From Whitmania pigra (Eukaryota; Annelida; Clitellata; Hirudinida; Haemopidae), in assembly GCA_021613335.1 (NCBI GenBank), contig JAJTWR010000132.1:124001-188000 (forward strand): DNA of 64,000 nucleotides, in the 5' to 3' direction. The position numbers and the translations under genes are program-made. The first letter of the stretch is position 1. Each line of letters begins with the position of its first letter. Below are positions 53,433-63,397 of this stretch, piece after piece. Under the pieces are notes generated by a model. That model was not told the origin of the DNA. It made no database searches and saw only the letters and a program-made list of their open reading frames with translations.

Positions 53433-55301
53433 ATGAAACTTTTAAAGTTATTGTTTATAACGTTATCAATTGTTACAAATGGCGTTTTTGCCCAAGTTTC
53501 TTCCGTAAAAGAACGCTACAATAAAACAGAACAATACATTGCTATGCGAGATGGGGTAAAGCTTTTTTGTACTGTTTATACGCCTAAAGATGCTTCTAAA
53601 ACCAAAAAATACCCAATTATGCTACAGCGCACCTGTTATAGCGTGGCGCCGTATGGGCCAAATAATTATCCTGGCAAATTAGGGCCTTCCGATACCATGA
53701 TGAATGAAGGCTACGTTTTTGTTTATCAAGATGTGCGTGGTCGTTACAAAAGCGAAGGCGCGTGGGTTAATATGACGCCGGTAATTGACAACAAAAAGAA
53801 AAAAACCGATGTAGATGAAGGTTCTGATACTTACGATACCATTGATTGGTTGGTTAAAAACTTACCTTTTAACAACGGTAATGTTGGTCAGTGGGGCATT
53901 TCCTATCCCGGCTTTTTTACTTCTGCCGGTATTTTAAGTAATCATCCGGCTTTAAAGGCTTCATCGCCCCAGGCTCCCGTTTCAGATTTTTGGTTTGATG
54001 ATTTTCATCATAATGGAACTTTTTTGCAAAGTTATCTTTTCACTTTTCCGGTGTTCGGCATCCGGAAAAAAGACACTACTACCGCCGCTTGGTTTGCTGA
54101 CGGGATGATTAAACCGAAAACTAAAGATGGCTACCAGTTTGGATTAGATTTAGGCCCCCTGTCAAATGTTGATAAATATTATAAAGATAATTTCTTTTGG
54201 CAAGAAATTATTAACCACCCAAATTATGATGAGTTTTGGCAAAAGAGAGATTTGCTAAGACACTTTCGGCCTGATTTGAAAACAGCGGTGATGACCGTTG
54301 GAGGCTGGTTTGATGCCGAAGACTTGTATGGGTCTTTAAACACCTATAAAGCCATCGAAAAGAAAAACCCGGATGCTTATAACACTATTGTAATGGGGCC
54401 GTTTGGCCATGGCTCTTGGAGGATTGAAACCGGGCACACTTTGCATAACAACATATATTTTGGCGATAGCATTGCTACTTTTTATCAAAAAGAAATCGAA
54501 GCAAAGTTTTTTCATCATTTTTTAAAAGGCAACGGCGATAAAAATACGGGCTTACCGGAAGCGTATATGTTTGATACGGGCTTAAAAAAATGGAATAAGT
54601 TTGATAAATGGCCCGCTGCCAACGTAAGCAAAAAACAAATGTATTTGGGAGCCGACGGCAAACTAACCTTTAATGTTCCAGATTTTCCGGCTTCTGTTGA
54701 TTATATCAGCGACCCTTTAAAACCGGCGCCTCATACCGAAGATATAACTACCACTATAAGTTTTACGCCATACAATTATATGAGTGAAGACCAGCGTTTT
54801 GCAGGTCGCAGGCCCGATGTGTTAACTTTTGTATCCGACGAATTAAAACAAGATATTACCTTTGGGGGCGAAATTACGGCAAAATTAAAAATTGCTTCCT
54901 CCGGAACCGATGCCGATTTTTTCGTAAAACTGATCGACGTATATCCGGAAAACGAACCAAATCATGTTTATATGCCCAATAAAAACATCACCCTAAGTAA
55001 TTATTGGCAAATGGTACGTTCGGAGGTAATGTCTGCCCGTTTTCGTAATAGTTTTGAGAAACCGAGTCCTTTAATCCTTAACCAAAAAACAGCGCTGAAT
55101 TTTCGCTTGCAGGATGTGTTGCATACGTTTAAAACAGGACATAAAATTATGATTCAGGTGCAAAGCACGGCATTTCCTTTGTTTGCCCGCAATCCGCAAA
55201 AATTTGTTGACAATCCTTACAAAGCAAAAACCGAAGATTATGTTAAAGCTACTCAAACTATATTTAACGATAGCGTAATTGAAGTTGATATATTGCTATA
55301 A
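53433..55301 (+). CDS. CocE/NonD family hydrolase (X-Pro dipeptidyl-peptidase S15-like)
   Basis: A 622-residue secreted alpha/beta hydrolase (signal to about VFAQ). NVGQWGISYPGFF contains the nucleophile motif GxSYxG. The N-terminal part (MRDGVKLFCTVYTPKDASKT, VFVYQDVRGRYKSEG) and MTVGGWFDAEDLYGSL with PFGHGSW carry the Asp and His of the triad, and the C-terminal galactose-binding-like domain has FGGEITAKLKIASSGTDADF. Relatives act as glutaryl-7-ACA acylases, cocaine esterases or X-Pro peptidases; the substrate here is unknown. Single gene. Confidence 0.92.
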   Translation: MKLLKLLFITLSIVTNGVFAQVSSVKERYNKTEQYIAMRDGVKLFCTVYTPKDASKTKKYPIMLQRTCYSVAPYGPNNYPGKLGPSDTMMNEGYVFVYQDVRGRYKSEGAWVNMTPVIDNKKKKTDVDEGSDTYDTIDWLVKNLPFNNGNVGQWGISYPGFFTSAGILSNHPALKASSPQAPVSDFWFDDFHHNGTFLQSYLFTFPVFGIRKKDTTTAAWFADGMIKPKTKDGYQFGLDLGPLSNVDKYYKDNFFWQEIINHPNYDEFWQKRDLLRHFRPDLKTAVMTVGGWFDAEDLYGSLNTYKAIEKKNPDAYNTIVMGPFGHGSWRIETGHTLHNNIYFGDSIATFYQKEIEAKFFHHFLKGNGDKNTGLPEAYMFDTGLKKWNKFDKWPAANVSKKQMYLGADGKLTFNVPDFPASVDYISDPLKPAPHTEDITTTISFTPYNYMSEDQRFAGRRPDVLTFVSDELKQDITFGGEITAKLKIASSGTDADFFVKLIDVYPENEPNHVYMPNKNITLSNYWQMVRSEVMSARFRNSFEKPSPLILNQKTALNFRLQDVLHTFKTGHKIMIQVQSTAFPLFARNPQKFVDNPYKAKTEDYVKATQTIFNDSVIEVDILL

Positions 55302-55438
55302 TGGATGGCTGAAGATTTTTGTATGCGGCTAAAACGGCGTTTGAATTTACTTTTGGCTGATTAGAAAAATACAGCGCTAAAATTTATTGGTTTATGCCGC
55401 GTTGTTAAAGAGAGCGTTTTATTTTAAAATTAAAATAT

Positions 55439-56167
55439 ATGAAAAAGATCATATTAGTTTACGGCCTTTTGATGGTTGCATGTCAAATAATGTCGGCAAG
55501 TTTGCCAAACAATATTTCTTACAAAAAATCGGTTGAACAGGAAAACGATATAAAAAATTTTAACAGTATAGTAGCCGGAGGGCCGCTAACCGTTATTGTT
55601 ACTCTTGGAAATACTGAAGGAATACGGTTTGAAGGCGAACAGGAAGCCGTTTCTACTTTGGTTACCCATGTTGAAAACAACGTGCTAATTATCAGGCCAC
55701 AAATCAGTTGGATAAGCTGGGCGCACAAATACAAAAATAAAAATATTATTGCTCATGTAAATGCCATCGCCCTGAAAAAGTTGACAATGAGCGGGAGTGG
55801 AAGTTTAAGCGTAAAAGGAAAAATTTCGGGCGCTTCTTTGGCTACTATTTTAAGCGGTTCGGGTCAAATTAACGCAAACATTAATGTTGATGATTATACC
55901 GGCTTTATTAGCGGCTCTGGCAATTTAAATATAGAAGGTAAAGCTAACAAGGCAAGCATTACCATTAGCGGATCCGGTTCTTTTATCAAGCAGGATTTTG
56001 AAACCGATAAGTTGAAAGCGTTTATCAGCGGATCTGGAAATATAAACATTACGGCAAATAATGCTATAAATGCGTTAATTAACGGATCGGGTTCGGTATG
56101 TTATATGGGCAACCCCAAAGTTTCTAAACGTATTTTAGGGTCTGGAAGGGTCGCTAAGAATAAATAA
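55439..56167 (+). CDS. DUF2807 (head GIN domain) secreted protein
   Basis: A 242-residue secreted protein with signal peptide. After the SIVAGGPLTVIVTLG segment come repeated SGSG turns (LTMSGSGSL, ILSGSGQI, FISGSGNL, ISGSGSF, INGSGSV), which are the rungs of the right-handed beta-helix of DUF2807. These putative auto-transporter adhesin-like domains are widespread in Bacteroidota, with unknown function. It follows the hydrolase on the same strand. Confidence 0.85.
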   Translation: MKKIILVYGLLMVACQIMSASLPNNISYKKSVEQENDIKNFNSIVAGGPLTVIVTLGNTEGIRFEGEQEAVSTLVTHVENNVLIIRPQISWISWAHKYKNKNIIAHVNAIALKKLTMSGSGSLSVKGKISGASLATILSGSGQINANINVDDYTGFISGSGNLNIEGKANKASITISGSGSFIKQDFETDKLKAFISGSGNINITANNAINALINGSGSVCYMGNPKVSKRILGSGRVAKNK

Positions 56168-56846
56168 GCATAAAAAAATGCAACTTTGAGCAGTTATCCG
56201 GCTTTTTGTCGACTTTTCATATTATTTTCGGTATTGCTTAAGTTGTTAGTTTTAGGTTTGGGCTGTATGCACCCTGATTCATTAAGCCTAAAATTATAAA
56301 ATGGATTTAGCTTTAGAAATAATTGATAAACTTGCCCAACTTCAGAAAAAATAAGATGCAAAGAGACAAGATATGGTATTTACCCCGAAAAGGTTTTGTG
56401 TGCCTATTTTTTAACCTACTGGGATTAATCGGTTAGATACTTTGCTTGCAAAATCCCAAAACCCCCTTTCCCTGACGAATAAATTTTTATTATATACCTC
56501 CAGATTACGGAATTTTATTTTAAACTTTCGTTACGTGAATGCTAGCAAATAACAGCGCATCCTCGGCTTACGCTTCATTTTTACCGAACGGGTTAAAGGG
56601 ATTAACGCTTATTTTAATGCCTTAACGGCTTATTTTAGGGTGATGATAAACGGAATAGAAAAAGAACAATTTTTATAATTCAGAATGTGTTTACTGCCGG
56701 AGGGTTTTCATAAAAGGTTTTTTTATCTATTTTTGCAGAACGAGAAACAAATAGATGAACGGGGTAAAAGACGAGTTTTGGGCATTCTTAAAACGCCGCT
56801 AAAAAATAATTTGGATCTAAGGCAAGCAAAGCCTTTTTATTTTTAG
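56168..56846. other. Intergenic stretch before ilvE
   Basis: About 680 bases without a clear gene. It has a -7-like TATTTTTG at 56728-56735 followed by a 15-codon frame (MNGVKDEFWAFLKRR, 56755-56802) and a small hairpin AAGGC/GCCTT followed by T-rich sequence at about 56819-56845, directly before the ilvE -7 box. This could be a short leader transcript but is not convincing. Confidence 0.3.
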
Positions 56847-56854
56847 TAGTTTTG
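56847..56854 (+). promoter_or_regulatory. Candidate -7 box of ilvE
   Basis: TAGTTTTG ends 24 bases before the ATG at 56879. It excludes the alternative TTG start at 56852. Confidence 0.45.
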
Positions 56855-56878
56855 CATCGATTAACAAATGAAATTATA

Positions 56879-57943
56879 ATGACTGATACTTTGGACATTA
56901 AGATCACAAAAGTTGCGCGAACCCGTTTAACGGATATAGACTTTTCTAAATTGCCTTTTGGCAAGGTTTTTTCCGATCACATGTTTCTTTGCGATTACGT
57001 AGACGGCGAATGGAAAAATGCAAGAATTGAACCTTATGGTCCTATTTTAATGAGCCCTGCTATTTCGGCTTTACATTATGGGCAGGCTATTTTTGAAGGG
57101 ATTAAGGCTTATCGTTTATCCAACGGTAAAATCAGCATTTTCAGACCGACTAAAAATCTGGTTCGTTTCAACAAATCTGCCGTTAGAATGGCTATGCCAC
57201 AGGTGCCCGAAGGCGTTTTTATGCAGGGGATGACAGAACTAATTAAATTAGACGAAAAATGGACGCCCGCCCAAGATGGATATTCTCTATACATACGTCC
57301 GGTAATGTATGCAGCAGACCCGTTTTTGGGAGTTCAGGCTTCATCCAGTTACACTTTTGCCATTTTAACCGCTCCAACAAGCATTTATTACAGCAAGCCT
57401 TTAAATGTAAAGATTGAAACCAAATACACCAGAGCTGATGACGGAGGAGTAGGTTTTGCCAAAACAGCGGGTAACTACGCCCGTTCGTTATATCCTTTTG
57501 AGCAAGCTAAAAAAGAAGGATTTGACCAATTATTATGGACTGACGCTCGAACTCACGAATTTATCGAAGAGGTGGGAACCGCCAACTTAATGTTTGTGAT
57601 AGACGGCAAATTAGTTACTCCAAGCGTTCGCAGCACCATTTTAGACGGCGTTACGCGCGATACTATCATCCAACTGGCAAAAGAACAAGGCATATTTGTT
57701 GAAGAGCGTCGCGTATCTGTTAAAGAGTTGATTAACGGCGCTGAAAACGGATCGCTTACCGAAGCTTTTGCATGCGGCACAGCAGCAACCGTTACGTCTA
57801 TTGTTTCAATGAATTATGAAGGTAAAACATACAATCTGCCTTCGGAGGAAAACAAAAAAATTTTAACCGCTATTGCCAAAAAACTAAACGATATAAAGTA
57901 TGGTTTAATACCCGACACTTTTGGTTGGAATTATATCGTTTGA
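56879..57943 (+). CDS. ilvE: Branched-chain amino acid aminotransferase
   Basis: A 354-residue PLP fold-type IV aminotransferase making or degrading Leu, Ile and Val. LMSPAISALHYGQAIFEGIK, IRPVMYAADPFLGV and the PLP-lysine region GFAKTAGNYARSLYPFEQAK are present, as are EEVGTANLMFVIDGKLVTPS and the C-terminal EAFACGTAATVTSI. The start is ATG 56879 (MTDTLDIKITK); the frame opens earlier at a TTG within the promoter box. Its 3' end overlaps the convergent AsmA-like frame by 39 bases. Confidence 0.95.
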   Translation: MTDTLDIKITKVARTRLTDIDFSKLPFGKVFSDHMFLCDYVDGEWKNARIEPYGPILMSPAISALHYGQAIFEGIKAYRLSNGKISIFRPTKNLVRFNKSAVRMAMPQVPEGVFMQGMTELIKLDEKWTPAQDGYSLYIRPVMYAADPFLGVQASSSYTFAILTAPTSIYYSKPLNVKIETKYTRADDGGVGFAKTAGNYARSLYPFEQAKKEGFDQLLWTDARTHEFIEEVGTANLMFVIDGKLVTPSVRSTILDGVTRDTIIQLAKEQGIFVEERRVSVKELINGAENGSLTEAFACGTAATVTSIVSMNYEGKTYNLPSEENKKILTAIAKKLNDIKYGLIPDTFGWNYIV

Positions 57944-59794
57944 AACAAGGGCATAAAAAAACTTCTGATCGGATGCTTTTTTATGCCTCAAATATATAAT
58001 TGAGTTTTTTCTTTTCAAAAGCGTCATTTTTTTTCGGTTTATTTTTCGGTTTAGGCGTTCGCGCTTCATTTGCTTAAGTCGTTCTAGCTCGGTTTTTATA
58101 TGTGTTTCCATTTTTGGAGATAAGCCAACGCTGTATTTTATGCCTTGAAATAAACTTTTCCAAATAAAACTGAAAAAAGATGCGGAGGGTATCCGCCGGT
58201 AACTGATATCGGATAAAATGTATTTCCCTTCTACGGTCGGGTTATCAGAATATAACACCAAGGCATTAACCAGTAGCGATAAAAATCTTAGTTTTTGAAC
58301 GCTTACGCTATCTTTATTCCGCGTAAACAAAGTAATCGATAAGTTATTGTATTTGAAATTCAGCGTTCCTTTGGCCACATTTTCATTGGCCATAACGTCA
58401 AAAGAAAGTCTTCTCAAAATCCCTTTATTTATTTGTAATAAACCCAATGGCCGGGTAAGCTTGTTAAGTTTGCGTAAATCTAAATTTATTAACTCGCCTT
58501 GGTAGGCAAAATCGCCGGTTTTGCTTGTTAAATCAAAATCGAAACGGATATCGAGCTTTCCCTGTCCCATTAAATCGCTTTGCAGATTAGCTCGCATAAT
58601 TCTATTTTTGGCTTTTGCCTTGGGTAAATTGGTAACGTTTACGATATCGCCGGATGTGTTTTCGAAGGTGATTTTTCCTGATTCTTGGGTTTTTCTATTA
58701 AACTCTTCATAACTAACGTTAACGCTGTTTAAATAAATACTATCTATCCGAATTAAGGCGTTAAATTTTTGAAGCAACTGATGGGGGAATCGCCCCGTTC
58801 TGTCTTTTTTGATGCGTGGGTAGCTATTGTTATTTGAAACCGAAATGATCCCGTTAGAAATCTGCATATTATCGGCAAGTATTTCTCCGTTTTTTATATA
58901 TGCCTGAAAATTAATTTGTTTAAATACAATGCTATTCATTTTTATGGCAAAGCGATCTCTGGCATAACCGTTTACTTTTTGAAATTCGCCTTGCGCGTAA
59001 CGAGGCTCCATTTCAAACCCTTTAATTTTAACTATCCCCGAAGCGGCGCCCACATTAAGCCCGTTAATTTTTAAAACATACATGCTATCAGGCGTAGCAA
59101 ACCTGTAATTGTTAACATATAGATTAATGTCTTTTAAGAAATACATTCTTGTGGTATCATTTGCAGAGTTTTTATCTATCAACCAATCTTTTAAAGTCAC
59201 AAAAAGATTGCTTACAGAATCTACCTCTTCTACGGGTTTGTTTTGGTTGATATACTTTACATGGGCGTTTATAAAATTAATATGGTCTACGCTTATTGAT
59301 TTAAACGTTTTAGAGATTGCCTGATAAGTTGATTGTATTGCAGGAGGAGGCTTGTCGTTAAACTCAAAACGTTTGTTGATAATCTCAACTTTCGGGTTAG
59401 TAAACTCTATGTTTTTAATCCGTACGTTTTTGCGAAAATACATGCTGAGCAAAAAGATGTTTTTAATTTTTATTTGATTTAATTTGATATGATATCGATT
59501 GTTTGGCGCTTTTTGAGCGGCAATCAATTGCTGATAAACCGTATCGTTTGTTGATATTTTAACCTGGTCTATGGTAACGGATCTGCTTAAAAAATTAACG
59601 GACACATCTTGGTAATCAATCAGGTAGAGCCCGTTTGTGGCATTTTTTACAATATTTTTTAGCTCTTTTTTAATGAAGGGTTTAACCCGTTTATTAACAT
59701 AAGACGATATGTTAAAAATAAATAAAACCAAAATAAACAAAACGGTCGACACAATTTTAACCCAACGATATTTATTTTTTTTAGATTTATTCAT
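57905..59794 (-). CDS. AsmA-like (DUF748-type) membrane-anchored protein
   Basis: A 629-residue protein with a basic N-terminus, one transmembrane helix (WVKIVSTVLFILVLFIFNIS) and a long region of beta strands typical of AsmA-like/DUF748 proteins, which are thought to help lipid transport or outer-membrane assembly. The last 20-odd residues run through a terminator and over the end of ilvE. Reading with one extra A in the eight-base run at 58027-58034 would end the protein at 57981-57983 in the sequence FEKKKLNYIFEA, so a C-terminal frameshift is likely. Confidence 0.75.
   Translation of the reverse strand: MNKSKKNKYRWVKIVSTVLFILVLFIFNISSYVNKRVKPFIKKELKNIVKNATNGLYLIDYQDVSVNFLSRSVTIDQVKISTNDTVYQQLIAAQKAPNNRYHIKLNQIKIKNIFLLSMYFRKNVRIKNIEFTNPKVEIINKRFEFNDKPPPAIQSTYQAISKTFKSISVDHINFINAHVKYINQNKPVEEVDSVSNLFVTLKDWLIDKNSANDTTRMYFLKDINLYVNNYRFATPDSMYVLKINGLNVGAASGIVKIKGFEMEPRYAQGEFQKVNGYARDRFAIKMNSIVFKQINFQAYIKNGEILADNMQISNGIISVSNNNSYPRIKKDRTGRFPHQLLQKFNALIRIDSIYLNSVNVSYEEFNRKTQESGKITFENTSGDIVNVTNLPKAKAKNRIMRANLQSDLMGQGKLDIRFDFDLTSKTGDFAYQGELINLDLRKLNKLTRPLGLLQINKGILRRLSFDVMANENVAKGTLNFKYNNLSITLFTRNKDSVSVQKLRFLSLLVNALVLYSDNPTVEGKYILSDISYRRIPSASFFSFIWKSLFQGIKYSVGLSPKMETHIKTELERLKQMKRERLNRKINRKKMTLLKRKNSIIYLRHKKASDQKFFYALVSNDIIPTKSVGY
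57950..57987. terminator. Bidirectional terminator between ilvE and the AsmA-like gene
   Basis: A perfect 11-bp inverted repeat (GGCATAAAAAA 57950-57960 with TTTTTTATGCC 57977-57987) with a 16-base loop. The A/T blocks in the arms make it work for both strands. It lies inside the last codons of the AsmA-like reading. Confidence 0.75.
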
Positions 59795-59997
59795 TTACAA
59801 AATTGAAAAATTATTGGCAATATAGTTATTTCGTTTTACCTCTGCCAATACGCCGCTTTTTTTAATTAGATTGCTTTTTAGGTTGGCAGCTTAACCAAAA
59901 CGGCAGTTTATTTTTTTAAAAATTTTTAGAGGCATAAATTTTAAATTTATCTAACAACAAACCGGTTTCAGAATTATTAAATCTAAACCGCTGCCAA

Positions 59998-60030
59998 TTT
60001 GTCATTTTAAGTTTAATTTTTGTACTTTTG
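59998..60030 (+). promoter_or_regulatory. Promoter of miaB
   Basis: TTTG (59998-60001), 21 bases, TACTTTTG (60023-60030). It ends 15 bases before the ATG at 60046 and overlaps the frame's TTG start at 60028, which is therefore rejected. Confidence 0.6.
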
Positions 60031-60045
60031 AACTTTTATTTTGTA

Positions 60046-61587
60046 ATGATAGATTTTAAGCTACAAAACAAAACATTCGACGAATCTCGCCAAGGCGAAG
60101 CGTTAATTCTTGAAGGCAAAAACAACGATGGCCGCAAACTTTATATTGAAAGCTATGGTTGCCAAATGAATTTTGCCGACAGCGAAGTGGTCGCCGCCAT
60201 TTTACAGGAAATAGGATTTGAAACTACCGGCGATTACAAGAATGCCGATGTTATCCTTATCAATACCTGTTCTATTCGCGAAAATGCCGAACAACGCATC
60301 CGCAACAAGCTTTCGCAATTTGAGGTTGAGAAAAAGAAAAAACCGAAATTGGTTGTGGGCGTGCTGGGTTGTATGGCCGAGCGCTTAAAGTCTAAATTTT
60401 TGGAGGAAGAAAAACTGGTAGACGTAGTGGTTGGCCCGGATGCTTATCGCGATTTGCCAAAATTAATGGAAAAGGTTGATGACGGGCATAAAGCCGTTAA
60501 TGTCATCCTTTCGAGAGAAGAAACCTATGCCGAAATCAGCCCTGTTCGTTTAAACAGTAACGGCGTCAGCGCATTTATTTCCATTATGCGTGGTTGCGAT
60601 AATATGTGTTCGTTTTGTGTGGTGCCTTTTACTCGCGGTCGCGAACGCAGTCGCGAACCTCAGTCTATTGTTAATGAAGCTAAGGTTTTATTTGAACAGG
60701 GATACAAAGAAGTTACCTTACTTGGCCAAAACGTAGATTCTTATTTATGGAAAAACAATCGGCAAGTAAAGCCAAAGGCAGATGACAGCAAAGATGAAAT
60801 GAACACCCTGGCGGGCGATGCGCTGTTGGAAATGTTGGTAAATAAAAAAGATTTACCCCAAAAACGGTTTGACCGCCAAGCTGATAACGCAGAAGATTCC
60901 GTAAATTTTGCTCAGCTAATGGCAATGGTGGCCGAAATAAGCCCAGAGTTAAGGGTTCGTTTTTCTACCTCTCATCCTAAAGATATTTCCGATGAGGTTT
61001 TATACGCCATAGCTAAATACGATAATATTTGTAATTATATCCATCTTCCGGTACAAAGCGGCAACAGTCGAATCTTGAAATTAATGAACCGCACTTACGA
61101 CCGCGAGTGGTACATTAGCCGCATTGACGCCATTAAACGCATAATTCCGGGCTGCGCCATTTCTACAGATATTATTACCGGTTTTTGCAGCGAAACGGAA
61201 GAAGAGCATCAGGATACTTTAAGTTTAATGGATTATGCGGGATATAGCTACGGTTTTAACTTCGCTTACTCTGAGCGTCCGGGCACGCTGGCTGCCCGAA
61301 AATACGCAGACGATGTTCCGCAAGAAATAAAATTACGCCGATTAAATGAGGTAATTAAGAAACAACAAGCCTGTTCTTTAGCCTACGTTACTTCGTTTGT
61401 CGGCAAAACGGTAAAAGTTTTGGTAGAAGGATTTTCTAAAAAATCGGATAAGGATTACTGTGGCAGAAACGACGAGAATGTGATGGTGGTTTTCCCCGTG
61501 CTAGAAAATGTAAAACCCGGCGATTATGTACAGGTTTTAGTAGACCGATGCACCTCGGCTACGCTAATAGGAAAGGTTTTACAATAA
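60046..61587 (+). CDS. miaB: tRNA-2-methylthio-N6-dimethylallyladenosine synthase MiaB
   Basis: A 513-residue radical-SAM methylthiotransferase acting on A37 of tRNAs. The UPF0004 domain has the three cluster cysteines ([31 protein letters not shown]), and the radical-SAM domain has [24 protein letters not shown] domain follows after residue 440. Residues about 236-286 form an Asp/Lys-rich insertion before [20 protein letters not shown] that other MiaB proteins (usually 430-480 residues) lack. Heads the miaB-sigma54 regulator-lptE run. Confidence 0.96.
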   Translation: MIDFKLQNKTFDESRQGEALILEGKNNDGRKLYIESYGCQMNFADSEVVAAILQEIGFETTGDYKNADVILINTCSIRENAEQRIRNKLSQFEVEKKKKPKLVVGVLGCMAERLKSKFLEEEKLVDVVVGPDAYRDLPKLMEKVDDGHKAVNVILSREETYAEISPVRLNSNGVSAFISIMRGCDNMCSFCVVPFTRGRERSREPQSIVNEAKVLFEQGYKEVTLLGQNVDSYLWKNNRQVKPKADDSKDEMNTLAGDALLEMLVNKKDLPQKRFDRQADNAEDSVNFAQLMAMVAEISPELRVRFSTSHPKDISDEVLYAIAKYDNICNYIHLPVQSGNSRILKLMNRTYDREWYISRIDAIKRIIPGCAISTDIITGFCSETEEEHQDTLSLMDYAGYSYGFNFAYSERPGTLAARKYADDVPQEIKLRRLNEVIKKQQACSLAYVTSFVGKTVKVLVEGFSKKSDKDYCGRNDENVMVVFPVLENVKPGDYVQVLVDRCTSATLIGKVLQ

Positions 61588-61625
61588 AACAATTAAGATA
61601 AAGGCAAGCGCTAATTGTAGAATTA

Positions 61626-62855
61626 ATGGATACGCAATATATAAAACAACGCTTTGGCATCATTGGCAATTCGCCTTTATTAAACAGGGCGGTAGATACG
61701 GCAAGCCAGGTTGCTCCTACAGACATGTCTGTTTTAATTACCGGGGAGAGCGGTAGCGGTAAAGAGATTTTCTCTCAGATCATTCATCAATTAAGCGCCC
61801 GCAAACATGGAACTTTTATCGCCGTTAACTGCGGCGCTATTCCGGAAGGCACCATAGACAGCGAACTTTTTGGACATGAAAAAGGATCGTTTACAGGAGC
61901 GCATGAAGCCAGAAAAGGTTATTTTGAGGTTGCTAACGGCGGAACCATCTTTTTAGACGAAGTAGCAGAGTTACCTCTGGGAACTCAGGCCCGATTGCTA
62001 CGCATTTTAGAAAGCGGCGAATATTTGCGCGTCGGCTCATCTAAAGTGCAAAAAACAGATGTTCGTATTATTGCGGCGACAAACGTAGATGTTTATGATC
62101 GCGTTCGCTTAGGCAAATTTCGTGAAGATTTATATTACCGTTTAAATACGGTTCCGTTGCGCATTCCTCCTTTAAAAGAACGTAAAGAAGATATTTACTT
62201 GCTTTTTCGCAAATTTTCGGCAGATTTTAGCGATAAATATCGCAGCCCCGGCGTGCAGTTAGAGCCCGATGCGGTACAGGTATTAACCAATTACAATTGG
62301 CCGGGCAACGTGCGCCAGCTCAAAAATATTGCAGAGCAGATTTGCGTTTTGGAGAAAAACAGAAACGTAACTGCCCAGGCATTGTTAACTTATATTCCAG
62401 ACGAACAAAGCGCCAATTTGCCAATGCCCATCGCCGGAGGCAAAGAAGATTTCAGCGAAAGAGATATTCTTTACAAAGTATTGTTCGATATGAAAAAAGA
62501 TATGATCGAATTAAAGAAACTGGTAGCAGAGATTATCCAAAGCGATGGCAACACTTCGCCTATCATGTCAAATAACCCTCAATATATCAATCAACTTCAT
62601 CAGGAAGTTAATTTGCATAATCACAACGAGCTTGCTTTAACCATTAAACAACTTAAGCAAAATCAGCCAAACGATTACAATTATACCCATGATGCCGAAG
62701 AAGTTGAAGAATCTTTATCGTTGATAGACAGGGAATCTGAATTGATTAAGAAAGCGTTGAAAAAACACAAGGGCAAACGTAAATTTGCTGCTCAGGAATT
62801 GGGTATTTCTGAACGTACCCTTTATCGAAAAATTAAAGAACTTAACCTAAATTAG
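61626..62855 (+). CDS. Sigma-54-dependent transcriptional activator without receiver domain
   Basis: A 409-residue AAA+ activator of sigma-54 RNA polymerase. Walker A GESGSGKE (40-47), the sigma-54 contact loop GSFTGA in place of GAFTGA, Walker B GGTIFLDEVAELPL, and the arginine-finger region FREDLYYRLNTVPLRIPPL are present. A Fis-type helix-turn-helix ends the protein (KGKRKFAAQELGISERTLYR). There is no N-terminal receiver or GAF domain, so control is by another protein or by expression. Conserved between miaB and lptE in Sphingobacteriales as I recall. Confidence 0.93.
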   Translation: MDTQYIKQRFGIIGNSPLLNRAVDTASQVAPTDMSVLITGESGSGKEIFSQIIHQLSARKHGTFIAVNCGAIPEGTIDSELFGHEKGSFTGAHEARKGYFEVANGGTIFLDEVAELPLGTQARLLRILESGEYLRVGSSKVQKTDVRIIAATNVDVYDRVRLGKFREDLYYRLNTVPLRIPPLKERKEDIYLLFRKFSADFSDKYRSPGVQLEPDAVQVLTNYNWPGNVRQLKNIAEQICVLEKNRNVTAQALLTYIPDEQSANLPMPIAGGKEDFSERDILYKVLFDMKKDMIELKKLVAEIIQSDGNTSPIMSNNPQYINQLHQEVNLHNHNELALTIKQLKQNQPNDYNYTHDAEEVEESLSLIDRESELIKKALKKHKGKRKFAAQELGISERTLYRKIKELNLN

Positions 62856-62856
62856 C

Positions 62857-63366
62857 GTGAATAGATATATCGCTTTTATTGTAGCCGGTTTATTTTTTGT
62901 GGGTTGCGCCTATAAGTTTAACGGAGCGTCTATCCCTCCGGGCATGAAAACGGTGAACGTTATTTTTTTTGAAAACGTTGCCCCTTTAGTAGAACCCTCT
63001 TTAAGCCAGCAATTTACCGAAGAGTTAAAAATGCGTATTCGTAATCAAAGCAGATTAAGCTTAACGACCAGTCCAACAGCCGATGCCATCTTTGAGGGCA
63101 AAATTACCGGTTATGAAATTAAACCTGTTGCTATTCAAGACAATATGCGTCCTGTTGCCGCTGCCAGTCGTTTAACCATCACCGTATCGGTAAAATACGT
63201 TAATAATGCAGACTCTACCGGCAAGAGCAATTTTGAAGAAAGTTTCAATGCTTTTACTGATTTTTCTTCTTCCTCTTCTTTTGAAGGTCAAAAACAATCG
63301 CTAATTAATAAAGTTAATATGCAACTAACCGAAAACATTTTTAATCGCGCTTTTTCCCAGTGGTAA
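62857..63366 (+). CDS. lptE: LptE family LPS-assembly lipoprotein
   Basis: A 169-residue lipoprotein from a GTG start one base after the stop of the sigma-54 activator. The signal ends FFVGCAYKFNGASIPPG (Cys17). The fold pattern (VNVIFFENVAPLVEPSLSQQ, FEGKITGYEIKPVAIQDN) is that of Bacteroidota LptE, which plugs the LptD barrel in the outer membrane. Tight spacing suggests transcription with miaB and the activator. Confidence 0.85.
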   Translation: MNRYIAFIVAGLFFVGCAYKFNGASIPPGMKTVNVIFFENVAPLVEPSLSQQFTEELKMRIRNQSRLSLTTSPTADAIFEGKITGYEIKPVAIQDNMRPVAAASRLTITVSVKYVNNADSTGKSNFEESFNAFTDFSSSSSFEGQKQSLINKVNMQLTENIFNRAFSQW

Positions 63367-63397
63367 GTATTTTAGTTTTGTAATAAAACTTAGCAAA

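Noticed and set aside
56755..56802. 15-codon frame with an upstream -7-like box before ilvE, considered as a leader peptide
   Set aside because: It is not rich in Leu, Ile or Val codons and the hairpin after it is only five base pairs, so attenuation of ilvE is not supported.
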